Part shown: in pieces, positions 1 through 7,374 of the stretch
Numbering within the stretch: the stretch's first letter is position 1
Layout of the letters: each line of letters begins with the position of its first letter
Source: Enterovibrio gelatinilyticus
GTDB lineage: Bacteria > Pseudomonadota > Gammaproteobacteria > Enterobacterales > Vibrionaceae
Direction: 5' to 3'
NCBI RefSeq assembly: GCF_028683095.1
Contig: NZ_JAJUBC010000020.1
Coordinates: 1-64,000, forward strand
DNA: 64,000 nt
The notes under the pieces: model-generated
The model's input: only the letters and a program-made list of their open reading frames with translations
What the model was told of the DNA's origin: nothing
The model's database searches: none
Made by a program: the position numbers and the translations under genes

Positions 1-994
1 TGATGCCTTCCCAACGGATGCCACTGAGACAACCGATACTGACGGCGATGGCGTCGGTGACAATGCTGACTTAGACCGTGACAATGACGGTCTGTCCAAC
101 ATTGGTGAACTAAGAGTGCCCGTGCTTGTTACGGAGTGGCCAGTACTCACAGGTAATGTAAACGTGACAAACGGTGAACTTAACGCCAACGGGGGTAGCT
201 GGTCTTTGCAGGCTAACTCAGTGCTGTTCTCGCACTATGGGTTTACCGATAACTATCGCCTGAGCTTCGAAATTCGGGCATTGGGTAGTAACAATATGAT
301 TGGCCTCGGAAGCACTGAGTCATCTGCGTATTTCAGTGACATCGACTATGCCTTTTATATTGTGGGCTCGACGTTATATATCTATGAAAATGGCTCTAGC
401 CTTGGAACATTTGGCTCGGTCTCCATCGACGATACGCTCTCCATCGATGTCCAACAAGGGGTTATCATTTATCGTAATAATGGAACGATACTCAGAACAA
501 CATTCTATTCTGGTCAAACACCTGACTTTTATGTTGATAGTAGCTTCCACAGTGGTGGGATCCGATTGGGGGACTTCCAGCTAATCCCTGTTTCCCCTCT
601 AGCAGGTGTGGCCTTCACCACCGATACAGACGGTGATGGGATATCCAATGACCTAGACCTTGATAGCGATAACGATTCTATTCCAGATATCGTTGAAATT
701 GGTCTAAACGATTTCGATGGGAACCTATTAATTGATCACCCTAACTTCGAAGGCATTCTTTCATACGCCCCTGACAGTGACAGCGATGGCATTCCCGACT
801 ATCTAGATTTGGAAAGTCAAAATGCTTCAAACGATGGGACTAATTATGACCTGAGCAGTACTCGCTTTACCGCCTTTGACACTAATGAAGACGGTCAATT
901 AAATAGTAAAGATCAGTTTGGTGGAAATGATGTTAACCAAAACGGCGCGGACGACCTGATTGAGCAGCAACAAGGGGCTTCATTGGATCTTTAA
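1..994 (+). CDS. Thrombospondin type 3 repeat protein, C-terminal part
   Basis: The reading frame is open from base 2, so this is the 3' end of a longer gene whose start lies outside the window; the GTG at 116 is internal. Two blocks of acidic calcium-binding repeats are visible: an upstream block (DTDGDGVGDNADLDRDNDG) and a downstream block with DTDGDGISNDLDLDSDND and DSDSDGIPDYLDLES. Between them lies about 150 residues rich in beta-strand-forming and aromatic residues, resembling a lectin or laminin-G type sandwich, though I cannot name the family. The last 40 residues hold an EF-hand-like DTNEDGQLNSKD segment. Such repeats occur in secreted or surface proteins stabilised by Ca2+. The role (adhesin, matrix protein or enzyme accessory domain) cannot be read from this fragment. 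A terminator-like hairpin follows. Confidence 0.8.
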   Translation, partial: DAFPTDATETTDTDGDGVGDNADLDRDNDGLSNIGELRVPVLVTEWPVLTGNVNVTNGELNANGGSWSLQANSVLFSHYGFTDNYRLSFEIRALGSNNMIGLGSTESSAYFSDIDYAFYIVGSTLYIYENGSSLGTFGSVSIDDTLSIDVQQGVIIYRNNGTILRTTFYSGQTPDFYVDSSFHSGGIRLGDFQLIPVSPLAGVAFTTDTDGDGISNDLDLDSDNDSIPDIVEIGLNDFDGNLLIDHPNFEGILSYAPDSDSDGIPDYLDLESQNASNDGTNYDLSSTRFTAFDTNEDGQLNSKDQFGGNDVNQNGADDLIEQQQGASLDL

Positions 995-1024
995 TTCATT
1001 TTAAATGTCAGTCGAAGACTTATG

Positions 1025-1068
1025 TACCCAATCAATCTGAAGATGCAGGATTCAGGTTGATTGGGTAT
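1025..1068. repeat. Dispersed palindromic repeat, copy 1
   Basis: An almost perfect inverted repeat: the left arm TACCCAATCAATCTGAA pairs with the right arm TTCAGGTTGATTGGGTA around a short GATGCAGGA loop. Related sequence recurs near 10360, 11871 and 35279, always between genes. It could form a strong hairpin in RNA or DNA. I do not know a name for the family. Confidence 0.7.
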
Positions 1069-1104
1069 AGAGAGGTCAGTTTGACCACTTTCCTCTCTTT
1101 TTCT
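1069..1104 (+). terminator. Probable intrinsic terminator of the TSP3-repeat gene
   Basis: AGAGAGG and CCTCTCT arms enclose an AT-rich loop and are followed by a run of T, directly after repeat copy 1. Confidence 0.55.
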
Positions 1105-1530
1105 TTGGCAGTAAAAACGCCCCAAAATTCCGGCAAATTGAAACAAGCCATCATCACTTTACGTGCAATTTGTTAACACTAAGTCATACACAACCCAAGC
1201 ATTGTCCGTTACGTCTAAAAACTGCGAAAATACCACTTAAAATTCATCAAGTTAAAAATCAACCCCCCAATTAATTCACGTGGTTATCCACAGAATCTGT
1301 TGATAGGTCAGCAGCAAGGCAAAAGCTATTTTTACCATTAAAAACATAATGTTATGAGAATAATTACAAAAAAATAAATTTTTCTTGACCTAATGCCAAA
1401 CTACAAAGTTATTTGCAGGTAAATTATCGTGGAAAAAATGAGTGCATAGTGAGGCATTAAACTGTATGCACATCACGGTGTTACACCTAAGTGAAAGAAA
1501 AGAGTTCAGCGGGAAATGGCGGAGGAATAT
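1105..1530. other. Intergenic region without a visible gene
   Basis: AT-rich spacer between the TSP3-repeat gene and the convergent amidase-like gene. It contains long A/T tracts near 1360-1385 but no open frame with a plausible ribosome site and no RNA gene that I recognise. Confidence 0.5.
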
Positions 1531-2685
1531 CTACACAAGCCACCGACTAGCGGCTTCAAAAAGTAGGCGATCTTCGCCAGGGTGAGCAAGAAAAGAAATC
1601 CCCATCGGTGCGCCGCCAACGGTGACAAACGGAATCGTGAGTTGTGCTAATCCAGCCACTTCGGCTATCGCATACAGCCGTCGTTGATTTAAGAGAAAGG
1701 TGTTATCAACAAACATGTTGTCTGGCGCTTGTCCTGGAGACGTTGGAATCATCAGAACTTCACCGGAAGAAAAAAAGCCCTGCATATTGTCGCTAAACAG
1801 CTCTCTTTTCTTTTTCGTCACAACAAACTCTTTAAAGCTGTTTCCGCGAATACGTTCTAAGTGTTCTGCCGTCTCATCAGAAAGCTTGGGGTTATGGACA
1901 TCAAGCCACTGACCATATTGTAAATCGACTTCTCGACCCAGCATCACAGAATGAATGTTATGAGCCTGAGTCAAAGCTAACTTGCTAAAATTAGGTACAT
2001 GCTCAACATAGATTTTCGCTTTATTCATTGTCACTTCCCATTCAAGCATGGCTTCTATGGGTAAAAGATCCTGAAATAGAGATGTCGCGTATTTCATTGC
2101 TCTTAAGCGCACGGCTTTAGCTGGCTTCGTCCAACATTTTTCAGCCACTTGTTGTAGGACTGGAAGTTTTTTTGTCATAAAGCCAATTGCATCAAATGAA
2201 GGAGACAATGCAGCGACTCCTCTCAAGTCAACCATGCCTTGCGATGGACGATATGCAAAAAGGTGACAATACGATGCAGGGATCAACACCCCCCCACAAC
2301 AGTCGTTGCCAATGGCGATAGTCGCAGTGCCTTTTGCTACCGCAACTGCCGCTCCTGATGACGAGCCACCTAATCGAATATTAGGCAGTATGGGATTTGT
2401 GAGCGTTGCTAGGAACGGGTTAAGCCCGCTAATACTCGTACCAAAATCATCTGACTGAGTTTTACCTAACAGCTTACAACCAGAATGCATCAATGTTGTC
2501 ACCACGCTGGCATCGTTCTTAGCGGGCGCATGTCCATCAGACCATTCAGGAATGCCAATCCCTGTCACCAAGCCTTTGACACTCACACAATCGCTCACCA
2601 CCAGTCGCTGACGAGATATAACCCCTGATGGGACATCTTGACGAATAGGTTTCAATGCTTTTAGAAAGTAACTCTCTTCTGACAT
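1531..2685 (-). CDS. Amidase-signature-family protein, probably catalytically inactive
   Basis: The 384-residue protein has the amidase signature fold: a Lys in VSVKGL (residue 37), a glycine/serine loop GGSSSGAAVAVA (106-117) and the downstream GNDCCGGVLIPASYC block. In active members this block reads G-x-D-x-G-G-S-I-R-x-P, where the Ser is the acyl-enzyme nucleophile. Here that position is Gly (residue 132, codon 2290-2292), so the Ser-cisSer-Lys triad is incomplete. The pattern resembles the amidase domain of plant Toc64, known to be inactive through a Ser-to-Gly change. I chose the ATG at 2685 because the longer frame starts with TTG. It lies 65 bp downstream of the J-domain gene on the same strand and may share its transcript. 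Binding or scaffold function is an inference; a non-canonical nucleophile is possible. Confidence 0.8.
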   Translation of the reverse strand: MSEESYFLKALKPIRQDVPSGVISRQRLVVSDCVSVKGLVTGIGIPEWSDGHAPAKNDASVVTTLMHSGCKLLGKTQSDDFGTSISGLNPFLATLTNPILPNIRLGGSSSGAAVAVAKGTATIAIGNDCCGGVLIPASYCHLFAYRPSQGMVDLRGVAALSPSFDAIGFMTKKLPVLQQVAEKCWTKPAKAVRLRAMKYATSLFQDLLPIEAMLEWEVTMNKAKIYVEHVPNFSKLALTQAHNIHSVMLGREVDLQYGQWLDVHNPKLSDETAEHLERIRGNSFKEFVVTKKKRELFSDNMQGFFSSGEVLMIPTSPGQAPDNMFVDNTFLLNQRRLYAIAEVAGLAQLTIPFVTVGGAPMGISFLAHPGEDRLLFEAASRWLV

Positions 2686-2750
2686 CGTTGGCAACGATCC
2701 TTTTCTATCCAATATTCATAAGGTTATATCTAATTGTTCTTCCTTGCTCA

Positions 2751-3905
2751 TTACAACGTTGTTTTTTGACACTGATCTAGCAGTTCCAATCGACTGGACT
2801 TAAATGACTTACTCGTGAAAAACTCTTCATTGATTTTTAGCTTTCTACTTTGTATCCAACTTTTTGCAGAAGATCCTTGTCCATAAGGGATTCTGTAGAC
2901 ATGGAAATGTTGATTTTGATGCTGATATATCAAGTTTGCCGCAACACGAAGTGGCTTATAAGGTTCATTCAGATACAAACTAAAATCGCCAGAACAATCA
3001 TTCACTATGTATGAGCCATTATCACTGCGTATTGCAATGTAAGGCTTGTTTGACTCGGTGTACGATGCCAAAGACCATATACCAGTTTGCTGAGTTAGCT
3101 TCAAAAACGGCAATGCTTGTGTTTCAGTTTCTGTCTGTACGGCGTCCAACACGTTGCTGACAGCCAATGCCACCTGTTCTTCACTGGGTTTAGCATGAAC
3201 CACTCGTACGATGGGCGCAGCCGCCTCAGGGGGCGTTTCGTCAAACCATCCGGTTACAAATGACCAATCAAGCATTTTCACACTCAAGACCAATACGATA
3301 ACGAGCGAAGACATCGCCATGGCTGGAAGCCAAAACTTTTGAGCCCAAATAAGCAAACCAGGCATTTTCATGCCAGACTTCCTGTCCAACTCCGTTTCCA
3401 TCACTTCGTTGTCAGACAAAGCTCGACGTAGTTCACCCGCGAGCTTATTTTGCTCGGCAATCGCGCTTTCTTTTTGAAGAGCAAGGCGATTGCGTTCCTC
3501 TTTTAATAGTACGAGCTCACCTTCCAGTTGGGCCACCTTACGTGAGAAATCAGCGTTTGCATTTGTATTGATGCCAATACCCTGCCCTTTTCGAGCTTGG
3601 GTGAGTTGTACTTTAAGAAGTTGGTTTAAGGCTTCAAATTCGTCTCGCTCTTTCTTGGCGCGTAGGAGTTCTCGCTCTAACGCTAAAGAGCTCGCTCCAC
3701 TAGCAGACACAGAAGCAGGAATCGATAAGGCGCTCTCACCTCGACCTTTAACGATATTGTCGTAGGCATGCCTAACAAGCTGCATCAATGCCTTCGACCC
3801 ACCTTTGTCAGGATGAACTCGTGTTGAAAGCAGCTTATACCTTTGCTTCACTGTCGATTCAGTGTCACCCGGCTTGGTACCGAGTAGTTCATTAAACGTA
3901 GTCAT
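2751..3905 (-). CDS. Membrane-anchored J-domain co-chaperone-like protein
   Basis: The 384-residue protein starts with a short J domain (about residues 5-55) carrying the HPD motif at 31-33, the element that stimulates DnaK ATPase. An alanine/serine linker leads to a long Glu/Lys/Leu-rich coiled coil (about 72-178). One hydrophobic segment (about 192-214) would span the inner membrane, leaving a C-terminal domain of about 170 residues, likely periplasmic, with two cysteines. This places the J domain in the cytoplasm. No Gly/Phe or zinc-finger region is present, so it is a type C J protein rather than DnaJ itself. The amidase-like gene follows on the same strand. It probably recruits Hsp70 to the membrane; the client is unknown. 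Confidence 0.8.
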   Translation of the reverse strand: MTTFNELLGTKPGDTESTVKQRYKLLSTRVHPDKGGSKALMQLVRHAYDNIVKGRGESALSIPASVSASGASSLALERELLRAKKERDEFEALNQLLKVQLTQARKGQGIGINTNANADFSRKVAQLEGELVLLKEERNRLALQKESAIAEQNKLAGELRRALSDNEVMETELDRKSGMKMPGLLIWAQKFWLPAMAMSSLVIVLVLSVKMLDWSFVTGWFDETPPEAAAPIVRVVHAKPSEEQVALAVSNVLDAVQTETETQALPFLKLTQQTGIWSLASYTESNKPYIAIRSDNGSYIVNDCSGDFSLYLNEPYKPLRVAANLIYQHQNQHFHVYRIPYGQGSSAKSWIQSRKLKINEEFFTSKSFKSSRLELLDQCQKTTL

Positions 3906-4177
3906 TTCTAATTATTTGATTACTTTGATAAAGATTTATCGGCAGCGGCAGAGAAAACTTGAGTGTTTTAGGGGGAACCCTCAAGTGTTGCGATGAAATG
4001 CCAGCCTCTATTTGTCTCACTATTAAGATAGTAATTTCCACATAGTTCTGCGCATTCAATTGATGAAGTTTTGTGCTTGGCCTCGTTTTTAATTATCAAT
4101 ATTGGCACATTTACTTAACAGAAATCATCAATTTCACCCACCTCAGAGTGAAAATTAATCCAACTCACGATTTTTCA
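3906..4177. other. Intergenic region upstream of the glycine riboswitch
   Basis: Spacer between the divergent J-domain gene and the riboswitch transcript. It must hold the promoter of the J-domain gene. AT-rich stretches are present, but I see no gene and no operator that I can name. Confidence 0.4.
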
Positions 4178-4205
4178 TTGCATTCGATTTTTTGTGATCT
4201 ATGAT
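4178..4205 (+). promoter_or_regulatory. Sigma-70-like promoter of the riboswitch-symporter transcript
   Basis: TTGCAT (4178-4183) and TATGAT (4200-4205) are separated by 16 bp, and the riboswitch leader begins about 20 bp further on. The assignment is by motif and position only. Confidence 0.55.
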
Positions 4206-4223
4206 GCTATCGACAATTTGACG

Positions 4224-4449
4224 TTCCGTTGAAGACAGCAGGAGAGAGATGGCCTTTGCCATCCGCCGAAGAAGTAAATCTTTCAGGCACTCATACCGTG
4301 CATTTGCACCTGAGTAAGGACTGTTGTTGGAGGAGCCTCTGGAGAGAGATAGGCACGACCTATCCGCCGAAGGAGCAAACTCAATTTACCCTCATTTCTT
4401 AATGAACGTATTTTTGAGTGAAACTCTCAGGCAAAAGGACAGAGGAGAA
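4224..4449 (+). ncRNA. Tandem glycine riboswitch (two gcvT-type aptamers)
   Basis: Two consecutive glycine aptamers can be read. The first holds GCAGGAGAGAG and CCGCCGAAGAAGTAAATC then TTTCAGGCA; the second holds CCTCTGGAGAGAGAT, CCGCCGAAGGAGCAAACTC and GTGAAACTCTCAGGCAAAAG, joined by a short linker near 4320-4332. The leader CGTTGAAGACA can form the kink-turn known from the complete Vibrio cholerae element. The downstream gene is an AGCS-family symporter, as in V. cholerae. Binding of glycine to the aptamers controls the adjoining terminator hairpin. Whether glycine turns the gene on or off is not decided by the sequence alone; a transporter with an uptake role would fit either a scavenging or a feedback logic. 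Confidence 0.95.
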
Positions 4450-4511
4450 AACTGCACTATAGCTTGCGCTTTAGTGCTGCTTTGTGCAGCTATTCTCCTC
4501 CTTTTAATTTA
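4442..4511 (+). terminator. Riboswitch expression-platform terminator
   Basis: GAGGAGAA plus ACTGCAC (4442-4457) can pair with GTGCAG plus TTCTCCTC (4484-4500), followed by CTTTTAATTT. The left arm overlaps the 3' strand of the second aptamer's closing helix, so aptamer folding and terminator formation exclude each other. Confidence 0.75.
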
Positions 4512-4563
4512 AGCCCACACTTTCATTACTTTTCATTGAAAGCTTGGCATGAAAGGGGGAATC

Positions 4564-5955
4564 ATGAACCATTCACTTTATAACTTTCTTCAAACCATCG
4601 ACAATCTTGTCTGGGGTCCACCTCTACTGCTTTTGCTGGTAGGCACGGGGGTATATTTCACCTTCCGTCTTGGTGCAATTCAATTTTTTAAACTCCCTCT
4701 TGCACTCACGTACCTTTTCACCAAAGAAAAAGGCGTGAAAGACAAAGGTGATGTTTCTAGCTTCGCCGCATTGTGCACAGCCCTCTCTGCCACCATAGGC
4801 ACCGGCAATATAGTTGGTGTGGCGACTGCAATAAAATTGGGTGGCCCAGGCGCTCTGTTTTGGATGTGGATGGCAGCCCTATTCGGCATGGCAACCAAAT
4901 ACGCAGAATGCCTACTTGCTGTGAAATATCGCGAACAGGATAAAAACGGCAACATGCTGGGTGGCCCTATGCTGTACCTTGAAAAAGGTGCAGGTCAAAA
5001 GTGGCTTGCTCGCCTTTTTGCTTTCTTCACGATTGGTGTTGCCTGCTTTGGTATCGGAACATTCCCTCAGGTGAATGCCATTGTTGACGCTGGATTTATC
5101 GCATTCAATGTCCCTCAACATGTCACTGCAATCGTACTCACTTTGTTAGTAGCAGCCGTCACCATTGGTGGCATTCGCTCGATCGCAGGCATCGCTAGCA
5201 AAATCATCCCCACAATGACGGTGGTTTATGTCACGGCTTGTGTCGGCATATTGTTTAATCACGCAAGCGCGATTCCTTCCGCAATCAGTTTGATTGTCGA
5301 ATCTGCATTTACCAGCACAGCAGCAACGGGTGGCTTTGTTGGCGCAAGCATTATGTTAGCGATTCAATCAGGTGTTGCTCGCGGTGTGTTTTCAAACGAG
5401 TCAGGATTGGGTAGCGCCCCCATGGCTGCGGCATCTGCACAAACCAATTCATGTGTTCGCCAAGGTCTGATTTCAATGGTGGGTACCTTCCTAGACACCA
5501 TTGTAATTTGTTCGATGACAGGTCTAGCTCTTGTACTGACAGGTGTATGGTCAATGGACATTGAAGGCGCACGCATGACCACTGAAGCCTTCTCACTTGG
5601 CCTTAACCAAGATTTTGGGCCTATCGTTGTCGCTATTGGCTTAATGTTCTTTGCGTTCACGACGATTTTGGGATGGAACTACTACGGTGAGCGTTGCGTC
5701 GTTTACTTATTTGGGCAACGTGCAGTCTTACCCTACAAATTGGTGTTTGTTGCCTTAGTCTTGTCTGGTGCGTTCATCAAACTCGACATGATTTGGCTAC
5801 TCGCTGACATCGTCAATGGCTTAATGGCGATTCCTAACCTTATCGGTTTGATCATGCTTCGCCATGTAGTCGCAGATGAAACCAATGCGTATTTCGAAAT
5901 GTTAAAAACGAAGCTTTCCAATCAGCCAGACAAGTGTCCGCGTATCAATGTTTAG
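4564..5955 (+). CDS. Sodium:alanine/glycine symporter, AGCS family
   Basis: A 463-residue membrane protein with about ten hydrophobic segments. The AGCS signature is clear: GTGNIVGVATAIKLGGPG followed by ALFWMW (about residues 79-102), the KYAECLLAVKYR motif and the GVARGVFSNESGLGSAP loop. Family members couple Na+ entry to uptake of alanine or glycine. The leading glycine riboswitch points to glycine as a relevant substrate or signal. I chose the ATG at 4564 because AAAGGGGGA sits just before it; the in-frame ATG at 4549 would place that ribosome site inside the gene. A strong terminator follows at 6010, so the gene is monocistronic. Confidence 0.92.
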   Translation: MNHSLYNFLQTIDNLVWGPPLLLLLVGTGVYFTFRLGAIQFFKLPLALTYLFTKEKGVKDKGDVSSFAALCTALSATIGTGNIVGVATAIKLGGPGALFWMWMAALFGMATKYAECLLAVKYREQDKNGNMLGGPMLYLEKGAGQKWLARLFAFFTIGVACFGIGTFPQVNAIVDAGFIAFNVPQHVTAIVLTLLVAAVTIGGIRSIAGIASKIIPTMTVVYVTACVGILFNHASAIPSAISLIVESAFTSTAATGGFVGASIMLAIQSGVARGVFSNESGLGSAPMAAASAQTNSCVRQGLISMVGTFLDTIVICSMTGLALVLTGVWSMDIEGARMTTEAFSLGLNQDFGPIVVAIGLMFFAFTTILGWNYYGERCVVYLFGQRAVLPYKLVFVALVLSGAFIKLDMIWLLADIVNGLMAIPNLIGLIMLRHVVADETNAYFEMLKTKLSNQPDKCPRINV

Positions 5956-6009
5956 CAATAGGCTTTATCGCTAAGAGACTGCCTAACTAAGATAGCTAGA
6001 AGATAAGCA

Positions 6010-6048
6010 CAAAAAAACAGCGCCCCAAGAGGCGCTGTTTTTTTTGAT
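6010..6048. terminator. Intrinsic terminator, likely bidirectional
   Basis: AACAGCGCC and GGCGCTGTT arms enclose a short loop, with A-tracts on the left and T-tracts on the right. It lies between the convergent symporter and HAD phosphatase genes. Confidence 0.85.
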
Positions 6049-6070
6049 GCGATGACTGCTTCAAGCGAGC

Positions 6071-6751
6071 TTACGCAGTTTTAGCATTGAGCATGTCACT
6101 AAGACCGAGTTTTCCGAAGATAGCGTCATAGTGAGCGAAGTTAGGGATACGTGTGTGATGTTGAACTTTCGTGCCCACTGCGACAAATTCATACCCCAAG
6201 GTACTCGTTGCCATCTTGTCCCATTCACCATCACCAAAGTAGACACGACGAGTGAAAATAGCGCCAGTATCTTGCTTGGCTCGGAATGCAGCCAATGCCA
6301 TGATTTCACTGCGCGTCATCGCATCAGAACAAGATGCAAAGCTAACGCCGCTAACGTCAAACCCAGCCGCTTTCAACTTCATTCTCGCTGATTCTTCCCA
6401 ACCACCCGTCGCAATCGCTAAAATCACGTTCGGGTGAGATTTCATGTCATTAACAAATTTTATAGCGCCAGGCGTTGCCGCAACTTCTGTGGCGTTACTG
6501 GCAATATATAAACGCAATTTTTTCAGAAATAGTGTTTTCACTTCTCTTAGAATACGCATCCTTTCATGTCGCATTCCTTGTTGCTCAATCAGTTCTTCTA
6601 AAATACCGACGTCGGTGACATTGGTGAATGCCCCCCAATCATCGGTTAACTCTATACCCATCACTTCTTCAACCGCAGATCGGAAGCAATCGGAGTCAAA
6701 ATCATAACTATCGATAAGCGTACCATCGACATCTAACATAAACAGGTTCAT
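6071..6751 (-). CDS. HAD-superfamily phosphatase, subfamily IA
   Basis: A 226-residue HAD hydrolase. Motif I is DVDGT (nucleophile Asp7, acid/base Asp9), motif II the Thr in IATGG (115), and motif IV FGDGEWD with Asp174 and Asp178 for Mg2+. The usual motif III Lys appears to be replaced by Arg147 in the AMTRSE segment, a tolerated variation. The helical cap inserted between motifs I and II (about residues 15-85) resembles phosphoglycolate phosphatase-type enzymes. The substrate cannot be deduced. GAGGAAAGG lies upstream of the ATG. It ends against the shared terminator at 6010 and has its own promoter region. Confidence 0.85.
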   Translation of the reverse strand: MNLFMLDVDGTLIDSYDFDSDCFRSAVEEVMGIELTDDWGAFTNVTDVGILEELIEQQGMRHERMRILREVKTLFLKKLRLYIASNATEVAATPGAIKFVNDMKSHPNVILAIATGGWEESARMKLKAAGFDVSGVSFASCSDAMTRSEIMALAAFRAKQDTGAIFTRRVYFGDGEWDKMATSTLGYEFVAVGTKVQHHTRIPNFAHYDAIFGKLGLSDMLNAKTA

Positions 6752-7265
6752 TAGCGCCTTTCCTCAAATCTTGTCATTACTCTACTCAAGGCTGATTTGA
6801 TATCACGCTTGGCATTTCCCAGACACGCAAACGAAACATTGTATTTACATACGCAGTCCATTGGCAACTCTAATATGCATATTTAGAGATAGTAGACTGT
6901 CTTGATACTCAGTGCACCCCGTATTGTAAATCACGAAAATAGACAATAACTTACGGTAAGAAAAAGAGTGGATGTGTACGACAAATTGTTGAAAACTGCG
7001 CGTTGTGTTTTTTGTATAAATGAGAGGCCGAATAGAACGCCATGACTATATAGAAGCGGATCAGAGGCAGCCCACTCAATCAACCTTTCAATAGCATATT
7101 GTTAACACAACAATGTTTGTATCTGATGTGACGAAAGTGACCAAATTATGGGCACCGTCTCGCTTGTTGACTTTACTATCAGAACAGTTTGAACACACAA
7201 CGCGCTGTGACAGAAAGAGAAGTAAAATTTGTTCGATAAAGTGTGCTTGTCAAGACTTGAAGATC
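6752..7265. other. Long upstream region of nrdJa without a visible gene
   Basis: The region holds the promoter of the HAD gene on one side and the nrdJa control region on the other. I looked for a cobalamin riboswitch because nrdJ depends on B12 but found no convincing B12 box. Short frames here lack ribosome sites. Confidence 0.5.
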
Positions 7266-7320
7266 ACACGATATAGTGGTTTGATCTGCGCCCTTGCCAA
7301 TCAGAGACACAATATAGTGT
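7266..7320 (+). promoter_or_regulatory. Two NrdR-like boxes upstream of nrdJa
   Basis: ACACGATATAGTGG (7266-7279) and ACACAATATAGTGT (7307-7320) both resemble the palindromic NrdR box. Their starts are 41 bp apart, close to four helical turns, which fits NrdR binding cooperatively on one DNA face. NrdR represses ribonucleotide reductase genes, and the boxes lie just upstream of nrdJa. Confidence 0.65.
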
Positions 7321-7374
7321 CTTTGGACAAGTTTCGCTCAACAAGTCGGCATTACTCTCGAGGTGCAATTTATA

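Noticed and set aside
116-994. GTG at 116 as the start of the first gene
   Set aside because: The frame is open and in-register with calcium-binding repeats back to base 2, so this is an internal valine codon.
4324-4512. Open frame of 62 codons on the plus strand
   Set aside because: It lies wholly inside the second glycine aptamer and terminator, has no ribosome site, and its bases are explained by RNA structure.
6752-7374. Cobalamin riboswitch upstream of the B12-dependent reductase
   Set aside because: No B12 box or matching fold could be recognised by eye; a covariance search would be decisive.
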